Shown here one piece after another: positions 47,346-57,041 of a stretch of 64,000 bases of DNA; the stretch's first letter is position 1, and every line of letters begins with the position of its first letter. The stretch lies in assembly GCF_024347055.1 (NCBI RefSeq), contig NZ_AP024895.1:3162001-3226000 (forward strand). Reading direction: 5' to 3'. Position numbers and translations under genes: made by a program. The notes under the pieces are model-generated. The model saw only the letters and a program-made list of their open reading frames with translations, was not told where the DNA came from and made no database searches. Source of the DNA: Vibrio porteresiae DSM 19223. Lineage in GTDB: Bacteria; Pseudomonadota; Gammaproteobacteria; Enterobacterales; Vibrionaceae.

Positions 47346-50207
47346 ATGGAAAAGACATACAACCCAACATCTATCGAACAAGATCTGTATAAGACTTGGG
47401 AAGAACAAGGCTACTTTAAGCCTCACGGTGACACAACTAAGCCTGCTTACAGCATCGTGATTCCGCCACCAAACGTCACTGGTAGCCTACATATGGGTCA
47501 CGCCTTCCAAGACACCATCATGGATACTCTGATCCGTTGTCAGCGTATGAAAGGCAACAACACTTTGTGGCAAGTGGGTACTGACCACGCGGGTATCGCA
47601 ACCCAAATGGTGGTAGAACGTAAAATTGCTGCTGAAGAAGAAAAAACCAAACACGACTACGGTCGCGATGCTTTCATCGACAAAATTTGGGAATGGAAAG
47701 CAGAGTCAGGCGGTAACATCACTCGTCAGCTTCGTCGTCTAGGCGCATCTGTTGACTGGGATCGCGAACGCTTCACTATGGATGAAGGTTTCTCAAACGC
47801 AGTTCAAGAAGTCTTCGTACGTCTATTCAAAGAAGACCTGATCTACCGTGGTAAACGTCTAGTTAACTGGGATCCAAAACTGCACACTGCGATCTCTGAC
47901 CTAGAAGTTGAAAACAAAGAATCTAAAGGCCATATGTGGCACTTCCGCTACCCACTAGCGGATGGCGTAAAAACAGCTGATGGCAAAGACTACATCGTTG
48001 TTGCAACCACTCGTCCAGAAACCATGCTTGGCGATACTGGTGTTGCAGTTAACCCAGAAGATCCACGTTACAAAGATCTGATTGGTAAAGAAATTCTTCT
48101 GCCTATCATTGATCGTCGCATTCCAATCTTGGGTGACGAACACGCAGATATGGATAAAGGTACTGGTTGTGTAAAAATCACTCCAGCACACGACTTTAAC
48201 GACTACGAAGTAGGTAAACGTCACAACCTACCGATGATCAACATCTTTACTCTAGATGCGAACATTCGTAACGCTGCAGAAGTCTTCACGACTAAAGGTG
48301 AGCCAAGCGACGTTTACGCAACTGACATCCCAGAGCGTTTCCAAGGTATGGAACGTTTTGCAGCACGTAAAGCGATCGTAGCGGAATTTGAACAACTGGG
48401 TCTTCTAGTTGAAATCAAAGATCACGATTTAACTATCCCTTACGGCGACCGTGGTGGCGTAGTTATCGAACCAATGCTAACTGACCAATGGTATGTACGT
48501 ACTGCAACTCTTGCAGAACCTGCAATCAAAGCGGTTGAAGATGGCGATATCCAATTCGTACCACAACAATACGAAAACATGTACTTCTCTTGGATGCGTG
48601 ACATTCAAGACTGGTGTATCTCTCGTCAACTTTGGTGGGGTCACCGCATCCCTGCATGGTACGACGCAGAAGGTAATGTTTACGTAGGTCGTAGCGAAGA
48701 AGAAGTTCGTCAAGAAAACGACCTGTCAGCAGACGTTGCACTACGTCAAGACGACGACGTTCTTGATACTTGGTTCTCTTCTGCACTGTGGACTTTCGGT
48801 ACTCAAGGCTGGCCAGAACAGACACCTGATCTTGCAACCTTCCACCCAACTGACGTGTTGGTAACAGGTTTCGACATCATCTTCTTCTGGGTTGCTCGTA
48901 TGATCATGATGACCATGCACTTCATCAAAGATGAAGACGGCAAACCACAAGTTCCTTTCAAAACCGTTTACGTAACCGGTCTAATCCGTGATGAAAACGG
49001 CGACAAAATGTCGAAATCGAAAGGTAACGTACTTGACCCAATCGACATGATTGACGGTATCGATCTTGAGTCTCTAGTGACTAAACGTACTGGCAACATG
49101 ATGCAGCCACAGTTGGCAGCGAAGATTGAGAAGAACACCCGTAAAACGTTTGAAAACGGTATCGAAGCCTACGGTACAGACGCACTACGTTTCACTCTTG
49201 CAGCAATGGCATCAACTGGTCGTGATATCAACTGGGATATGAAACGTCTAGAAGGTTACCGTAACTTCTGTAACAAACTATGGAACGCTAGCCGTTACGT
49301 ACTAATGAACACAGAAGAGCAAGATTGTGGCTTTGCTGCAGGTGCTGAACTTGAGTACTCACTAGCCGACAAATGGATTGAATCTCAGTTTGAATTGGCA
49401 GCAAAAACGTTCAACGAACATATCGACAACTTCCGTCTAGATATGGCTGCGAACACGCTATACGAATTCATCTGGAACCAATTCTGTGACTGGTACCTAG
49501 AGCTAACTAAACCGGTTCTATGGAAAGGTACAGAAGCTCAGCAACGTGCTACTCGCCGTACACTGATCACTGTTCTAGAGAAAACACTTCGCCTAGCACA
49601 CCCAGTGATCCCATACATCACTGAAACTATCTGGCAAAGCATCAAGCCACTAGTAGACGGTGTGTCTGGTGAAACCATCATGCTGCAAGCACTGCCTCAA
49701 TTCGATGCATCTAACGTTCATCAAGATGCACTAGACGATATCGAGTGGGTGAAAGCGTTCATTACATGTATTCGTAACCTACGTGCTGAGTACGACATTA
49801 ACCCTGGTAAACCACTAGAAGTGATGTTGAAAGCGGCTAATGATGTTGACGCAAACCGTCTAGAAACCTGTAAGCAAGTACTTGTTTCTCTGGCAAAACT
49901 AGAAAGCGTACGCGTCATTACTGATGGCGAAACTCTACCAGCATGTGCAACAGCACTTGTAGCGAAATCTGAACTGCTTATCCCAATGGCAGGCTTGATC
50001 GACAAAGATGCTGAACTTGACCGTCTAGCGAAAGAGATCACCAAAACTCAAGGTGAAATCAAACGTATCGAAGGCAAACTAGGTAACGAAGGTTTCGTGG
50101 CAAAAGCACCTGAAGCGGTTATCGCAAAAGAACGCGATAAGCTAGCTGGTTACCAAGACGCATTGGTGAAACTAGAAGAGCAAAAAGTGACTATCGCAGC
50201 GCTTTAA
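47346..50207 (+). CDS. valS: Valyl-tRNA synthetase
   Basis: Class I aminoacyl-tRNA synthetase (953 aa; E. coli 951). The HIGH-type motif is PPPNVTGSLHMGHAF (near residue 40); KMSKS is in GDKMSKSKGNVLDP (near 556). Editing CP1 domain lies about 190-340 and an anticodon-binding domain after 660. The C-terminal coiled coil (about 885-950; LDRLAKEITKTQGEIKRIEG) is typical of ValRS. Codon use is strongly biased (GTA/CGT/GAA), as in highly expressed genes. Confidence 0.98.
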   Translation: MEKTYNPTSIEQDLYKTWEEQGYFKPHGDTTKPAYSIVIPPPNVTGSLHMGHAFQDTIMDTLIRCQRMKGNNTLWQVGTDHAGIATQMVVERKIAAEEEKTKHDYGRDAFIDKIWEWKAESGGNITRQLRRLGASVDWDRERFTMDEGFSNAVQEVFVRLFKEDLIYRGKRLVNWDPKLHTAISDLEVENKESKGHMWHFRYPLADGVKTADGKDYIVVATTRPETMLGDTGVAVNPEDPRYKDLIGKEILLPIIDRRIPILGDEHADMDKGTGCVKITPAHDFNDYEVGKRHNLPMINIFTLDANIRNAAEVFTTKGEPSDVYATDIPERFQGMERFAARKAIVAEFEQLGLLVEIKDHDLTIPYGDRGGVVIEPMLTDQWYVRTATLAEPAIKAVEDGDIQFVPQQYENMYFSWMRDIQDWCISRQLWWGHRIPAWYDAEGNVYVGRSEEEVRQENDLSADVALRQDDDVLDTWFSSALWTFGTQGWPEQTPDLATFHPTDVLVTGFDIIFFWVARMIMMTMHFIKDEDGKPQVPFKTVYVTGLIRDENGDKMSKSKGNVLDPIDMIDGIDLESLVTKRTGNMMQPQLAAKIEKNTRKTFENGIEAYGTDALRFTLAAMASTGRDINWDMKRLEGYRNFCNKLWNASRYVLMNTEEQDCGFAAGAELEYSLADKWIESQFELAAKTFNEHIDNFRLDMAANTLYEFIWNQFCDWYLELTKPVLWKGTEAQQRATRRTLITVLEKTLRLAHPVIPYITETIWQSIKPLVDGVSGETIMLQALPQFDASNVHQDALDDIEWVKAFITCIRNLRAEYDINPGKPLEVMLKAANDVDANRLETCKQVLVSLAKLESVRVITDGETLPACATALVAKSELLIPMAGLIDKDAELDRLAKEITKTQGEIKRIEGKLGNEGFVAKAPEAVIAKERDKLAGYQDALVKLEEQKVTIAAL

Positions 50208-50226
50208 TTCTCTTACTTAGAATGAT

Positions 50227-50252
50227 AAAAGGCAGCCGAGGCTGCCTTTTTT
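50227..50252 (+). terminator. Terminator after valS
   Basis: AAAAGGCAGC-cgag-GCTGCCTTTTTT, between convergent valS and the dehydrogenase gene; bidirectional. Confidence 0.92.
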
Positions 50253-50270
50253 ATTCGCTAGTATTTTGTG

Positions 50271-51233
50271 TTACACCACGCGGTTTTGCTCTTTGCCTTG
50301 CAAAAAGGCATCGATATTATCGATAAGGATTTCAGCCAAACGGGTAATGGCGGAATCACTGCCCCATGCCACATGGGGTGTTAAAATCAAATTCGGCAAA
50401 TCTGCATTAGCAATCAATGGATTACTTTTATCAGCAGGCTCTTGAGTGAACACGTCTACACCGGCCCCTGCAATCTCTCCGCTTTTCAGAGCATCCACTA
50501 ACGCGGACTCTTCCACCAAGCCACCACGCCCAGCATTGATTAAAATCGCTGAGGATTTCATGAGAGCCAACTCATGCTTATCAATCAGATTGCGGGTTTG
50601 TTCACTTAAAGGGCAGTTTAGTGAAACCACATCAGCTTCAGCCAACACTTGCTCAAATGGCACATAGCCAGAACGACACTCCGTCTTACCCTTATGTTCA
50701 GCAAACAAGACGTTCATTCCCAATGCTTTTGCTACTAACGCCAATGATTGCCCCAGCACACCACCACCGATAATACCCAACGTTGAGCCAGCAATATCAC
50801 CAATGGGATGAGTAAAGAAACAGAACTGATTATTGCGCTGCCACTCCCCTGCCATTATGTCTTGGTGATAACCACGCAAATTACGGCGCAAGGCAAACAT
50901 CATAGCAATAACATGCTCTGGTACAGACTTAGTGGCGTAACCTTGAATATTGGCAACCGCAATTCCATGCTCACGACAGTAGTCAATATCCACATTATTA
51001 AAGCCTGTGGCAGAAACAGCGATCAATTTGAGATCAGGAAGTTGAGACAAAATAGTCTTGTCGAGTACGACCTTATTCGTAATCAGCACTTGAGCGTCTT
51101 GGCTACGAGCTAAGGTTTGATCTGGGCGAGTAAAATCATACTCGCGCCAGTTATGTTCACAAGAAATGGAAGGAACAACGATCTGTTCAGGAATCGTTGC
51201 TCGATCTAAAAAGACTACGGTGGGTTTCGCCAT
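50271..51233 (-). CDS. D-2-hydroxyacid dehydrogenase (glycerate/hydroxypyruvate reductase-like)
   Basis: NAD(P)-dependent oxidoreductase (320 aa) of the D-isomer-specific 2-hydroxyacid dehydrogenase family. Rossmann motif LGIIGGGVLGQSLA is near residue 146. Catalytic residues lie in NAGRGGLVEESALVDAL (Arg), FTQEPA (Glu) and LTPHVAWGS (His). It most resembles glycerate dehydrogenase HprA-type enzymes; substrate is inferred. ATG 51233 is preferred (MAKPTVVFLDRA); an upstream start adds seven residues. Confidence 0.85.
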   Translation of the reverse strand: MAKPTVVFLDRATIPEQIVVPSISCEHNWREYDFTRPDQTLARSQDAQVLITNKVVLDKTILSQLPDLKLIAVSATGFNNVDIDYCREHGIAVANIQGYATKSVPEHVIAMMFALRRNLRGYHQDIMAGEWQRNNQFCFFTHPIGDIAGSTLGIIGGGVLGQSLALVAKALGMNVLFAEHKGKTECRSGYVPFEQVLAEADVVSLNCPLSEQTRNLIDKHELALMKSSAILINAGRGGLVEESALVDALKSGEIAGAGVDVFTQEPADKSNPLIANADLPNLILTPHVAWGSDSAITRLAEILIDNIDAFLQGKEQNRVV

Positions 51234-51263
51234 ACTTATCTCCTTGTATGCCACCCACTGTCA

Positions 51264-52001
51264 CTAAGGTCGGGGTAGCTTTTTATAATCCGGTAGCTTA
51301 CGTTCAGGATCGAAATGCTCAAAAATCTCTTCCTTGGCTTCAGGATAAAAATCGCAAGGAACAAATACTGAACGCAGCCAGTTACTGCGTGGATGATAGA
51401 AACTCAATTCTGCAGCATGCAGTTGTAGACGATCAGAAAAGTCGATGGCCTCCTGATGAGCATAAAACTCATCGCCCACGATAGGGTGACCAATTGCTAG
51501 CATGTGAACACGCAATTGATGAGAACGTCCCGTTACCGGCAGTAGGCGCACTACTGATGTCTTTTCTTCTCTTTTCACTACTTGATAAAGCGTTTTAGAT
51601 GGTTTGCCATCTTCAAAACACACTTTCTGTTTCGGGCGATTTGGCCAATCACAAATCAAAGGCAGATCAATCTCTCCCTCATCTTGCTCTGGATGTCCCC
51701 AAACACGCGCGTAATAAATCTTATGAGTTAAGCGATATTGAAACTGCTTTTTTAATGCTGCTTCCGTGTATTTGTCTTTCGCCAAAATCATCAATCCCGA
51801 TGTCGACATGTCCAAACGGTGGACAACTTGCACATCAGGATAACGCTCAGCTAAACGACTCCACATGCTGTCATGGTGTTCTTCCAGACGGCCAGGGACA
51901 GACAATAACCCTGACGGCTTATTGACTGCAACAATGTAATTATCTTCGTACACCACCTCGATCCAAGGGTCAACTGGTGGATGGTACTCCGTCATCGCCA
52001 T
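51264..52001 (-). CDS. rluA: Dual-specificity pseudouridine synthase RluA
   Basis: Makes pseudouridine at 23S rRNA position 746 and tRNA position 32. The catalytic Asp lies in VHRLDMSTSGLMI (near residue 62); VNKPSGLLSVPGRLEEH and PVTGRSHQLRVHMLAIGHPI are RluA family blocks, with very high similarity to E. coli RluA. The product is 245 aa, about 25 longer than E. coli at the C-terminus. Start ATG 52001 (MAMTEYHPP); ATG 51995 is the alternative. E. coli has rluA next to rapA; here an Nramp-like gene on the other strand lies between. Confidence 0.93.
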   Translation of the reverse strand: MAMTEYHPPVDPWIEVVYEDNYIVAVNKPSGLLSVPGRLEEHHDSMWSRLAERYPDVQVVHRLDMSTSGLMILAKDKYTEAALKKQFQYRLTHKIYYARVWGHPEQDEGEIDLPLICDWPNRPKQKVCFEDGKPSKTLYQVVKREEKTSVVRLLPVTGRSHQLRVHMLAIGHPIVGDEFYAHQEAIDFSDRLQLHAAELSFYHPRSNWLRSVFVPCDFYPEAKEEIFEHFDPERKLPDYKKLPRP

Positions 52002-52355
52002 GATTATTTCGCTCTTATCACTCAAAAACGCGGCATTATATACCGAAATCACTTGCCTGGGCAGAGGCATGATTATCGCCGTTACGGACACTCTTCACTT
52101 GCTGGCTTTGAACCACTAGTGCCTTTGTTTTTCATAAACTCTTGCCTAAAAGCAGCTATTCATATTGCCTTTCATTACTCCATAAGCATAAAACACCAAC
52201 AGTAAATTATTTTTAGCACGTGCGTAAATAATGATTGACACTTTTACACCTTATGATATCAATCGTAACTCTTGACAAGAAAAAGAAGCCAATAAATTGG
52301 CCATTTTTATTCATTTATCACTGCATAGCAAAGTACAACGCTGAAAGGAATTACC

Positions 52356-53630
52356 ATGGAAAATGCCGTTCCATACTCAGAGCAAAATACACGCTCTCTT
52401 AGCCAATTAGTAAAATCATTAGGTCCAGGAATCATGATGGCGGCAGCAGCTGTCGGTGGTTCACACCTTGTGGCATCAACACAGGCTGGGGCCATTTACG
52501 GTTGGCAACTAGCTTCCCTAATACTGTTAGTTAACCTACTGAAATATCCATTTTTTCGATGCGGTGTTCAATACACGCTAGGTACTGGTGAAAGCTTAGT
52601 TGAAGGGTATTCCAAACTTGGCAGGCCTTATCTGTGGCTATTCTTTGCTCTAACCTCTATCTCGGCAGTGGTCAGTACCGCCGCTCTATTACTTTTTAGT
52701 GCTAGCCTACTTAGCTATTTCATTCCCTTTCAGTTATCAATACATGTACTGAGTGTAGTAACACTGATTACCTGTTTGGCCATTTTATTTGCTGGTCAGT
52801 ACAAGGCGTTAGATGCCTTATCTAAGATCATTATGGCGCTACTCACCATCTCCACTTTATTGGCATTGGCTTTCGCTGTTTTTGGAAGTACTCCAACGCC
52901 ATCCAATGCTATCAGCACAGATTCCCCTTGGACTCTCGCAGCCATTGGTTTTATCGTTGTGACCATGGGATGGATGCCTGCACCAATTGAAGTCACTAGC
53001 CTGAGCTCAATGTGGCTAAAAAGCCAAAGCAAGCACACTTCAGTCACCGCTCAATCGGCGCTATTCGATTTCAACGTGGGCTATATTGGCACTGCACTTC
53101 TCGCTGTTGTTTTCTTGGCTCTTGGTGCGTTAGTACTGCATGGAACAGGCACAAAAGTAGCGATGTCTGGCGCGGGCTTTACTGATCAGTTAATCGGCAT
53201 TTACGCATCTACTATTGGGGAATGGTCTCGCTACCTGATTGCTATCATCGCTTTCTTCTGTATTTTTGGCAGTACCATTACCGTTCTTGATGGATACTGC
53301 CGAGTGATCGCTGAGTCACAACGCTTACTTAAAAATCAGTCAGAACAAAGTTCCAAAGTCTTCCTTAATTGGATGATTATTGTGTCGGTGCTCTCTTTAG
53401 GGATTATTTTCTTCTGGGCATCTGCTTTGCTACCCATGCTAAACTTTGCAATGATCATGGCATTTGTTACGACGCCTATTTATGCCTTGCTCAACTACAT
53501 ATTGGTGACACGAACACCTTTACCTAGTGCGCTGAAAATGGGGCCTAAACTCAAAGCTCTATCGATCGTCGGATTGATCTACCTTTTTGGTTTCCTAGCC
53601 CTATTCATTTGGTGGAAATGGTTGATGTAA
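52356..53630 (+). CDS. Nramp-like membrane transporter lacking the canonical metal motif
   Basis: Membrane protein (424 aa) with about 11 helices and the general Nramp fold pattern (GPGIMMAAAAVGG at about residue 28; ASTQAGAIYGWQLASLILLVNLLKYP, in parts). Canonical Nramp metal ligands are not seen: the helix-1 DPGN is replaced by GGSH, and the helix-6 MPH motif reads MPAP (near residue 210). Such divergent Nramp-related proteins may carry Mg2+ or other substrates; specificity here is unknown. Single gene with its own terminator, opposite in strand to rluA and rapA. Confidence 0.75.
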   Translation: MENAVPYSEQNTRSLSQLVKSLGPGIMMAAAAVGGSHLVASTQAGAIYGWQLASLILLVNLLKYPFFRCGVQYTLGTGESLVEGYSKLGRPYLWLFFALTSISAVVSTAALLLFSASLLSYFIPFQLSIHVLSVVTLITCLAILFAGQYKALDALSKIIMALLTISTLLALAFAVFGSTPTPSNAISTDSPWTLAAIGFIVVTMGWMPAPIEVTSLSSMWLKSQSKHTSVTAQSALFDFNVGYIGTALLAVVFLALGALVLHGTGTKVAMSGAGFTDQLIGIYASTIGEWSRYLIAIIAFFCIFGSTITVLDGYCRVIAESQRLLKNQSEQSSKVFLNWMIIVSVLSLGIIFFWASALLPMLNFAMIMAFVTTPIYALLNYILVTRTPLPSALKMGPKLKALSIVGLIYLFGFLALFIWWKWLM

Positions 53631-53646
53631 CCAACATTCTGCACAT

Positions 53647-53677
53647 AAAAAAGGCTTTCCAATGGAAAGCCTTTTTT
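53647..53677 (+). terminator. Bidirectional terminator between the Nramp-like gene and rapA
   Basis: AAAAAAGGCTTTCC-aat-GGAAAGCCTTTTTT. Confidence 0.93.
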
Positions 53678-53693
53678 CATCTATTTCAGTTTG

Positions 53694-56603
53694 TTAGTTA
53701 TGAGAAACTACGATAAGACGTAGAGAATCTAACTGACACTGAGCGCGACCAATAAAGTCTGTTAATTCAGAAATCTGCTCTTGCAACACTGAGATTTCCT
53801 CGTCACGAATGTTCGGGTTCACTGCTTTCAGTGCCAACATGCGTTCCAATTCACCGTTAAGTTGCTGCTCCATCTCTTGTTGCGCTTTAGCACGGATGCC
53901 TGCAATTTGCGCTTCAACAATAGGTGTTCCAGCTTCAATCAAATCATGTACTTGAGTCTGCACCGAACTCACCAATTTACTTGCCAAGTGACGGTTTACA
54001 GGGCTGAGCTGACGGTTAAATCCTTCAAATTCAACCTGAGCTGAGAGATCGTTTCCTTTACCATCAAGCAGGATACGGATTGGTGTTGGCGGTAGGAAGC
54101 GACTGATGCCACTACGTTTTGGTGCTTGCGCATCCACGACGTAAACCAGTTCAATTAACATGGTTCCTACAGGTAACGCTTTGTTTTTAAGTAGAGACAC
54201 AGCAGACGTGCCCACGCCTTCACTCATTAACAAATCGATACCACCTTGGATCATTGGGTGTTCCCAAGTGATCAACTGAACATCTTCGCGTGCTAAAGCG
54301 GTGTCACGATCAAAGGTAACGGTCGAACCTTCATGACCTAAACCAGGATAACTTGCCACCATCATATGTTCTGAAGGAGTCAATACAATCGCATTGTCAC
54401 CACGATCATCTTGGTTTAAACCGACTGTATCAAATAGGCTGATTGCGAAGGTAACAAGATTGGTATCACCATCGGTTGCCGCAATCTGCTGAGCTATCTC
54501 TTGCGCTTTGTCGCCGCCATTGGAATGCATTTCTAACAAGCGGTCACGACCTTGCTCCATTTGAGCTTTCAAAACTTGGTTTAATTGCTGAGATTCTTTA
54601 ATGATCTCGTCCAAACCTTCTTCTGAAACGCTCGCAAGAAGCGCAATTAAGCTTTCAGCACAGCGGTCATAAATGGTACGACCGGCAGGGCATGTCTCTG
54701 CAAAAGCATTCAAACCTTCATGGAACCAACGCGCCAAAATCTCTTGCGCCGTACCTTTTAGGTAAGGAACATGGATATCAATATCTTGGGTTTGACCAAT
54801 ACGATCCAAACGACCAATACGTTGCTCCAGCAAATCTGGGTTGAATGGCAAATCAAACATCACCAGTTGGTTAGCAAACTGGAAGTTACGACCTTCAGAA
54901 CCGATTTCACTACAGATCAGAACCTGAGCACCACCCTCTTCCTGCGCAAAATAAGCTGCGGCTTTATCGCGTTCAAGAATGGACATGCCTTCATGGAATA
55001 CGGTCGCGCGAATACCTTCACGCTCACGTAGCGCTTGCTCTAATTGCAGAGCGGTACTTGCGCGCGAGGCGATCACTAGAATTTTTTCACCCCGTTTTTC
55101 TTTGATCTTGTCTAATAACCAGTTAACACGCGAGTCAAATTGCCACCAGCTTGATTCTTCCCCTTCGAATTCTTGGAAAATCTCTTCAGGGTAAAGCATC
55201 TTCATTGCGCGAGCTTCAGGACTCAGCTTGCCACCGATCATACCGGCAACACGCATTGACGTTTCATACTGAGATGGAATATCCATCGGCAGTAAATGAA
55301 CGTGACGTACAGGAAATCCTTTCACACCAGCACGAGTGTTACGGAACAATACGCGACCAGTGCCATGGCGATCCATCAAGTTAGTGATCAGCTCTTGGCG
55401 CGCGGATGCTTTTTCTTCATCACTTGCCTTGCTTTCAAGCACCTTAAAGATAGGTTCAACATCTTGCTCACCTAACAGATCAGCGATGTCATTTTTCTCT
55501 TCATCAGTCAAAGGATGACCAGACAGTAAACTTGTCACCGCATTGGCGACGGGGGCGTACTTATCTTCTTCTTCAACGAAGGCTTCGTAATCATAAAAAC
55601 GGTCTGAATCGAGCAAACGCAGACGAGCAAAGTGGCTTTCACGACCTAGCTGCTCAGGCGTTGCCGTGAGCAGTAACACACCCGGAGTTTGCTCAGCTAA
55701 CGCTTCTACCACTTGGTATTCACGGCTCGGTTTTTCTTGGCTCCACTCGAGGTGGTGTGCTTCGTCGACAACCAGCAGATCCCAGTCAGCCTCAAGCGCC
55801 TGATCAAGGCGACGGCGACTTTTACGTAAGAAATCGAGAGAACAAAGAACAAATTGTTGGGTATCAAATGGGTTGTCTGCTTCAGCAAAGGCTTCGACAC
55901 AACGCTCTTCATCAAAGATAGAGAAGTGCAAATTGAAACGACGCAGCATTTCAACTAGCCATTGATGTTGAAGCGTTTCTGGTACCACAATCAAAATGCG
56001 CTCAGCACGGCCAGATAACACTTGCTGGTGAATGATCATGCCAGCTTCAATGGTTTTACCTAAACCAACTTCATCGGCAAGCAAAACTCGAGGGGCGTGA
56101 CGACGTCCTACTTCATGAGCGATGTACAATTGGTGAGGAATCAATCCTGCGCGCATACCACACAGGCCGCGCATTGGGCTCTTTTGTTGCTGAAACTGGT
56201 TTTTCAGCGCGCGATAACGCAACACAAAGTTATCCATGCGGTCGATTTGACCAGCAAACAACTTGTCTTGCGGCTTGTTAAAACGGATTTGATGGCTCAA
56301 AAAGATTTCACGTAAAGCAATACCTTGCTCTTGAGTATCCTGACGAGAACCTTGATAAGTCAGAACACCCTGTTCTTCAATGACTTCTTCAACTTTTAAA
56401 GACCAACCTTCCTGGCTATCTACTACATCTCCAACATTAAAGGCAACTCGTGTAACAGGAGCATCATGTCGTGCATACACACGATTTTCCTCTGATGCGG
56501 CAAACATCAAAGTCACTGTGCGTGCATCGAGTGCTACCACTGTACCTAAACCTAAATCGCTTTCTGTATCGCTTATCCAGCGTTGCCCCAAAGCAAAAGT
56601 CAT
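53694..56603 (-). CDS. rapA: RNA polymerase-associated SWI/SNF ATPase RapA
   Basis: Recycles RNA polymerase by remodelling stalled post-termination complexes (969 aa; E. coli HepA/RapA 968). N-terminal Tudor-like domains (FALGQRWISDTESDLGLGTV). Walker A is ADEVGLGKTIEAGMI (near 176), the DEAH box is VVDEAHHLEW (near 278), and the helicase C domain with ICSEIGSEGRNFQFA and EQRIGRLDRIGQ lies near 560-600. A C-terminal spacer/anchor region follows. Single gene. Confidence 0.97.
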   Translation of the reverse strand: MTFALGQRWISDTESDLGLGTVVALDARTVTLMFAASEENRVYARHDAPVTRVAFNVGDVVDSQEGWSLKVEEVIEEQGVLTYQGSRQDTQEQGIALREIFLSHQIRFNKPQDKLFAGQIDRMDNFVLRYRALKNQFQQQKSPMRGLCGMRAGLIPHQLYIAHEVGRRHAPRVLLADEVGLGKTIEAGMIIHQQVLSGRAERILIVVPETLQHQWLVEMLRRFNLHFSIFDEERCVEAFAEADNPFDTQQFVLCSLDFLRKSRRRLDQALEADWDLLVVDEAHHLEWSQEKPSREYQVVEALAEQTPGVLLLTATPEQLGRESHFARLRLLDSDRFYDYEAFVEEEDKYAPVANAVTSLLSGHPLTDEEKNDIADLLGEQDVEPIFKVLESKASDEEKASARQELITNLMDRHGTGRVLFRNTRAGVKGFPVRHVHLLPMDIPSQYETSMRVAGMIGGKLSPEARAMKMLYPEEIFQEFEGEESSWWQFDSRVNWLLDKIKEKRGEKILVIASRASTALQLEQALREREGIRATVFHEGMSILERDKAAAYFAQEEGGAQVLICSEIGSEGRNFQFANQLVMFDLPFNPDLLEQRIGRLDRIGQTQDIDIHVPYLKGTAQEILARWFHEGLNAFAETCPAGRTIYDRCAESLIALLASVSEEGLDEIIKESQQLNQVLKAQMEQGRDRLLEMHSNGGDKAQEIAQQIAATDGDTNLVTFAISLFDTVGLNQDDRGDNAIVLTPSEHMMVASYPGLGHEGSTVTFDRDTALAREDVQLITWEHPMIQGGIDLLMSEGVGTSAVSLLKNKALPVGTMLIELVYVVDAQAPKRSGISRFLPPTPIRILLDGKGNDLSAQVEFEGFNRQLSPVNRHLASKLVSSVQTQVHDLIEAGTPIVEAQIAGIRAKAQQEMEQQLNGELERMLALKAVNPNIRDEEISVLQEQISELTDFIGRAQCQLDSLRLIVVSHN

Positions 56604-57041
56604 GAATCGACTACCTCTTTAATTTGGATTGGATATAAATTTGCGTCATTGAACTACGGCTGCGAGGACTAATTATGACGTGTCCTGAACCGCTGTGCAG
56701 AAAAGGTCGATAATCTTACTCGAAGGCGTGATATAGGTCACGAGCAAACACCGAGAATTCCTGCCTTTTTTCTCCTTTTTAACGATTCGTTACTCGCTTG
56801 ACATAAAACGGTAAAACAGCAGTGGCATTTCTATCATGGTTGCTATACTGATCTTGTACAAGCATGCATCTTTACTTAACAAAGTTGGCATAGAGCCTGC
56901 TTGTCAGACAGTGAAGTATCAAAATGAGTTTGCAGACCGTCGACCAGTGATCGAACGCCTGCCAAAAGCGTAAGAACACTCTAGACAAATATGCAAACTT
57001 CCTTTGCATAGCAAGCTACTCACCGTAGCAAGGAGACGCTT
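56604..57041 (+). other. Intergenic region between rapA and phoH2
   Basis: Divergent promoter region. An extended -10 (TGCTATACT, 56841-56849) reads toward phoH2, and TTGACA (56798-56803) has no good partner at normal spacing. A 45-codon frame from ATG 56836 to 56973 has no ribosome site and overlaps the promoter element; I do not call it a gene. Confidence 0.5.

Noticed and set aside
56836..56973. 45-codon frame upstream of phoH2
   Set aside because: No ribosome binding site, overlaps the likely promoter -10 element, and the residues show no recognisable family.
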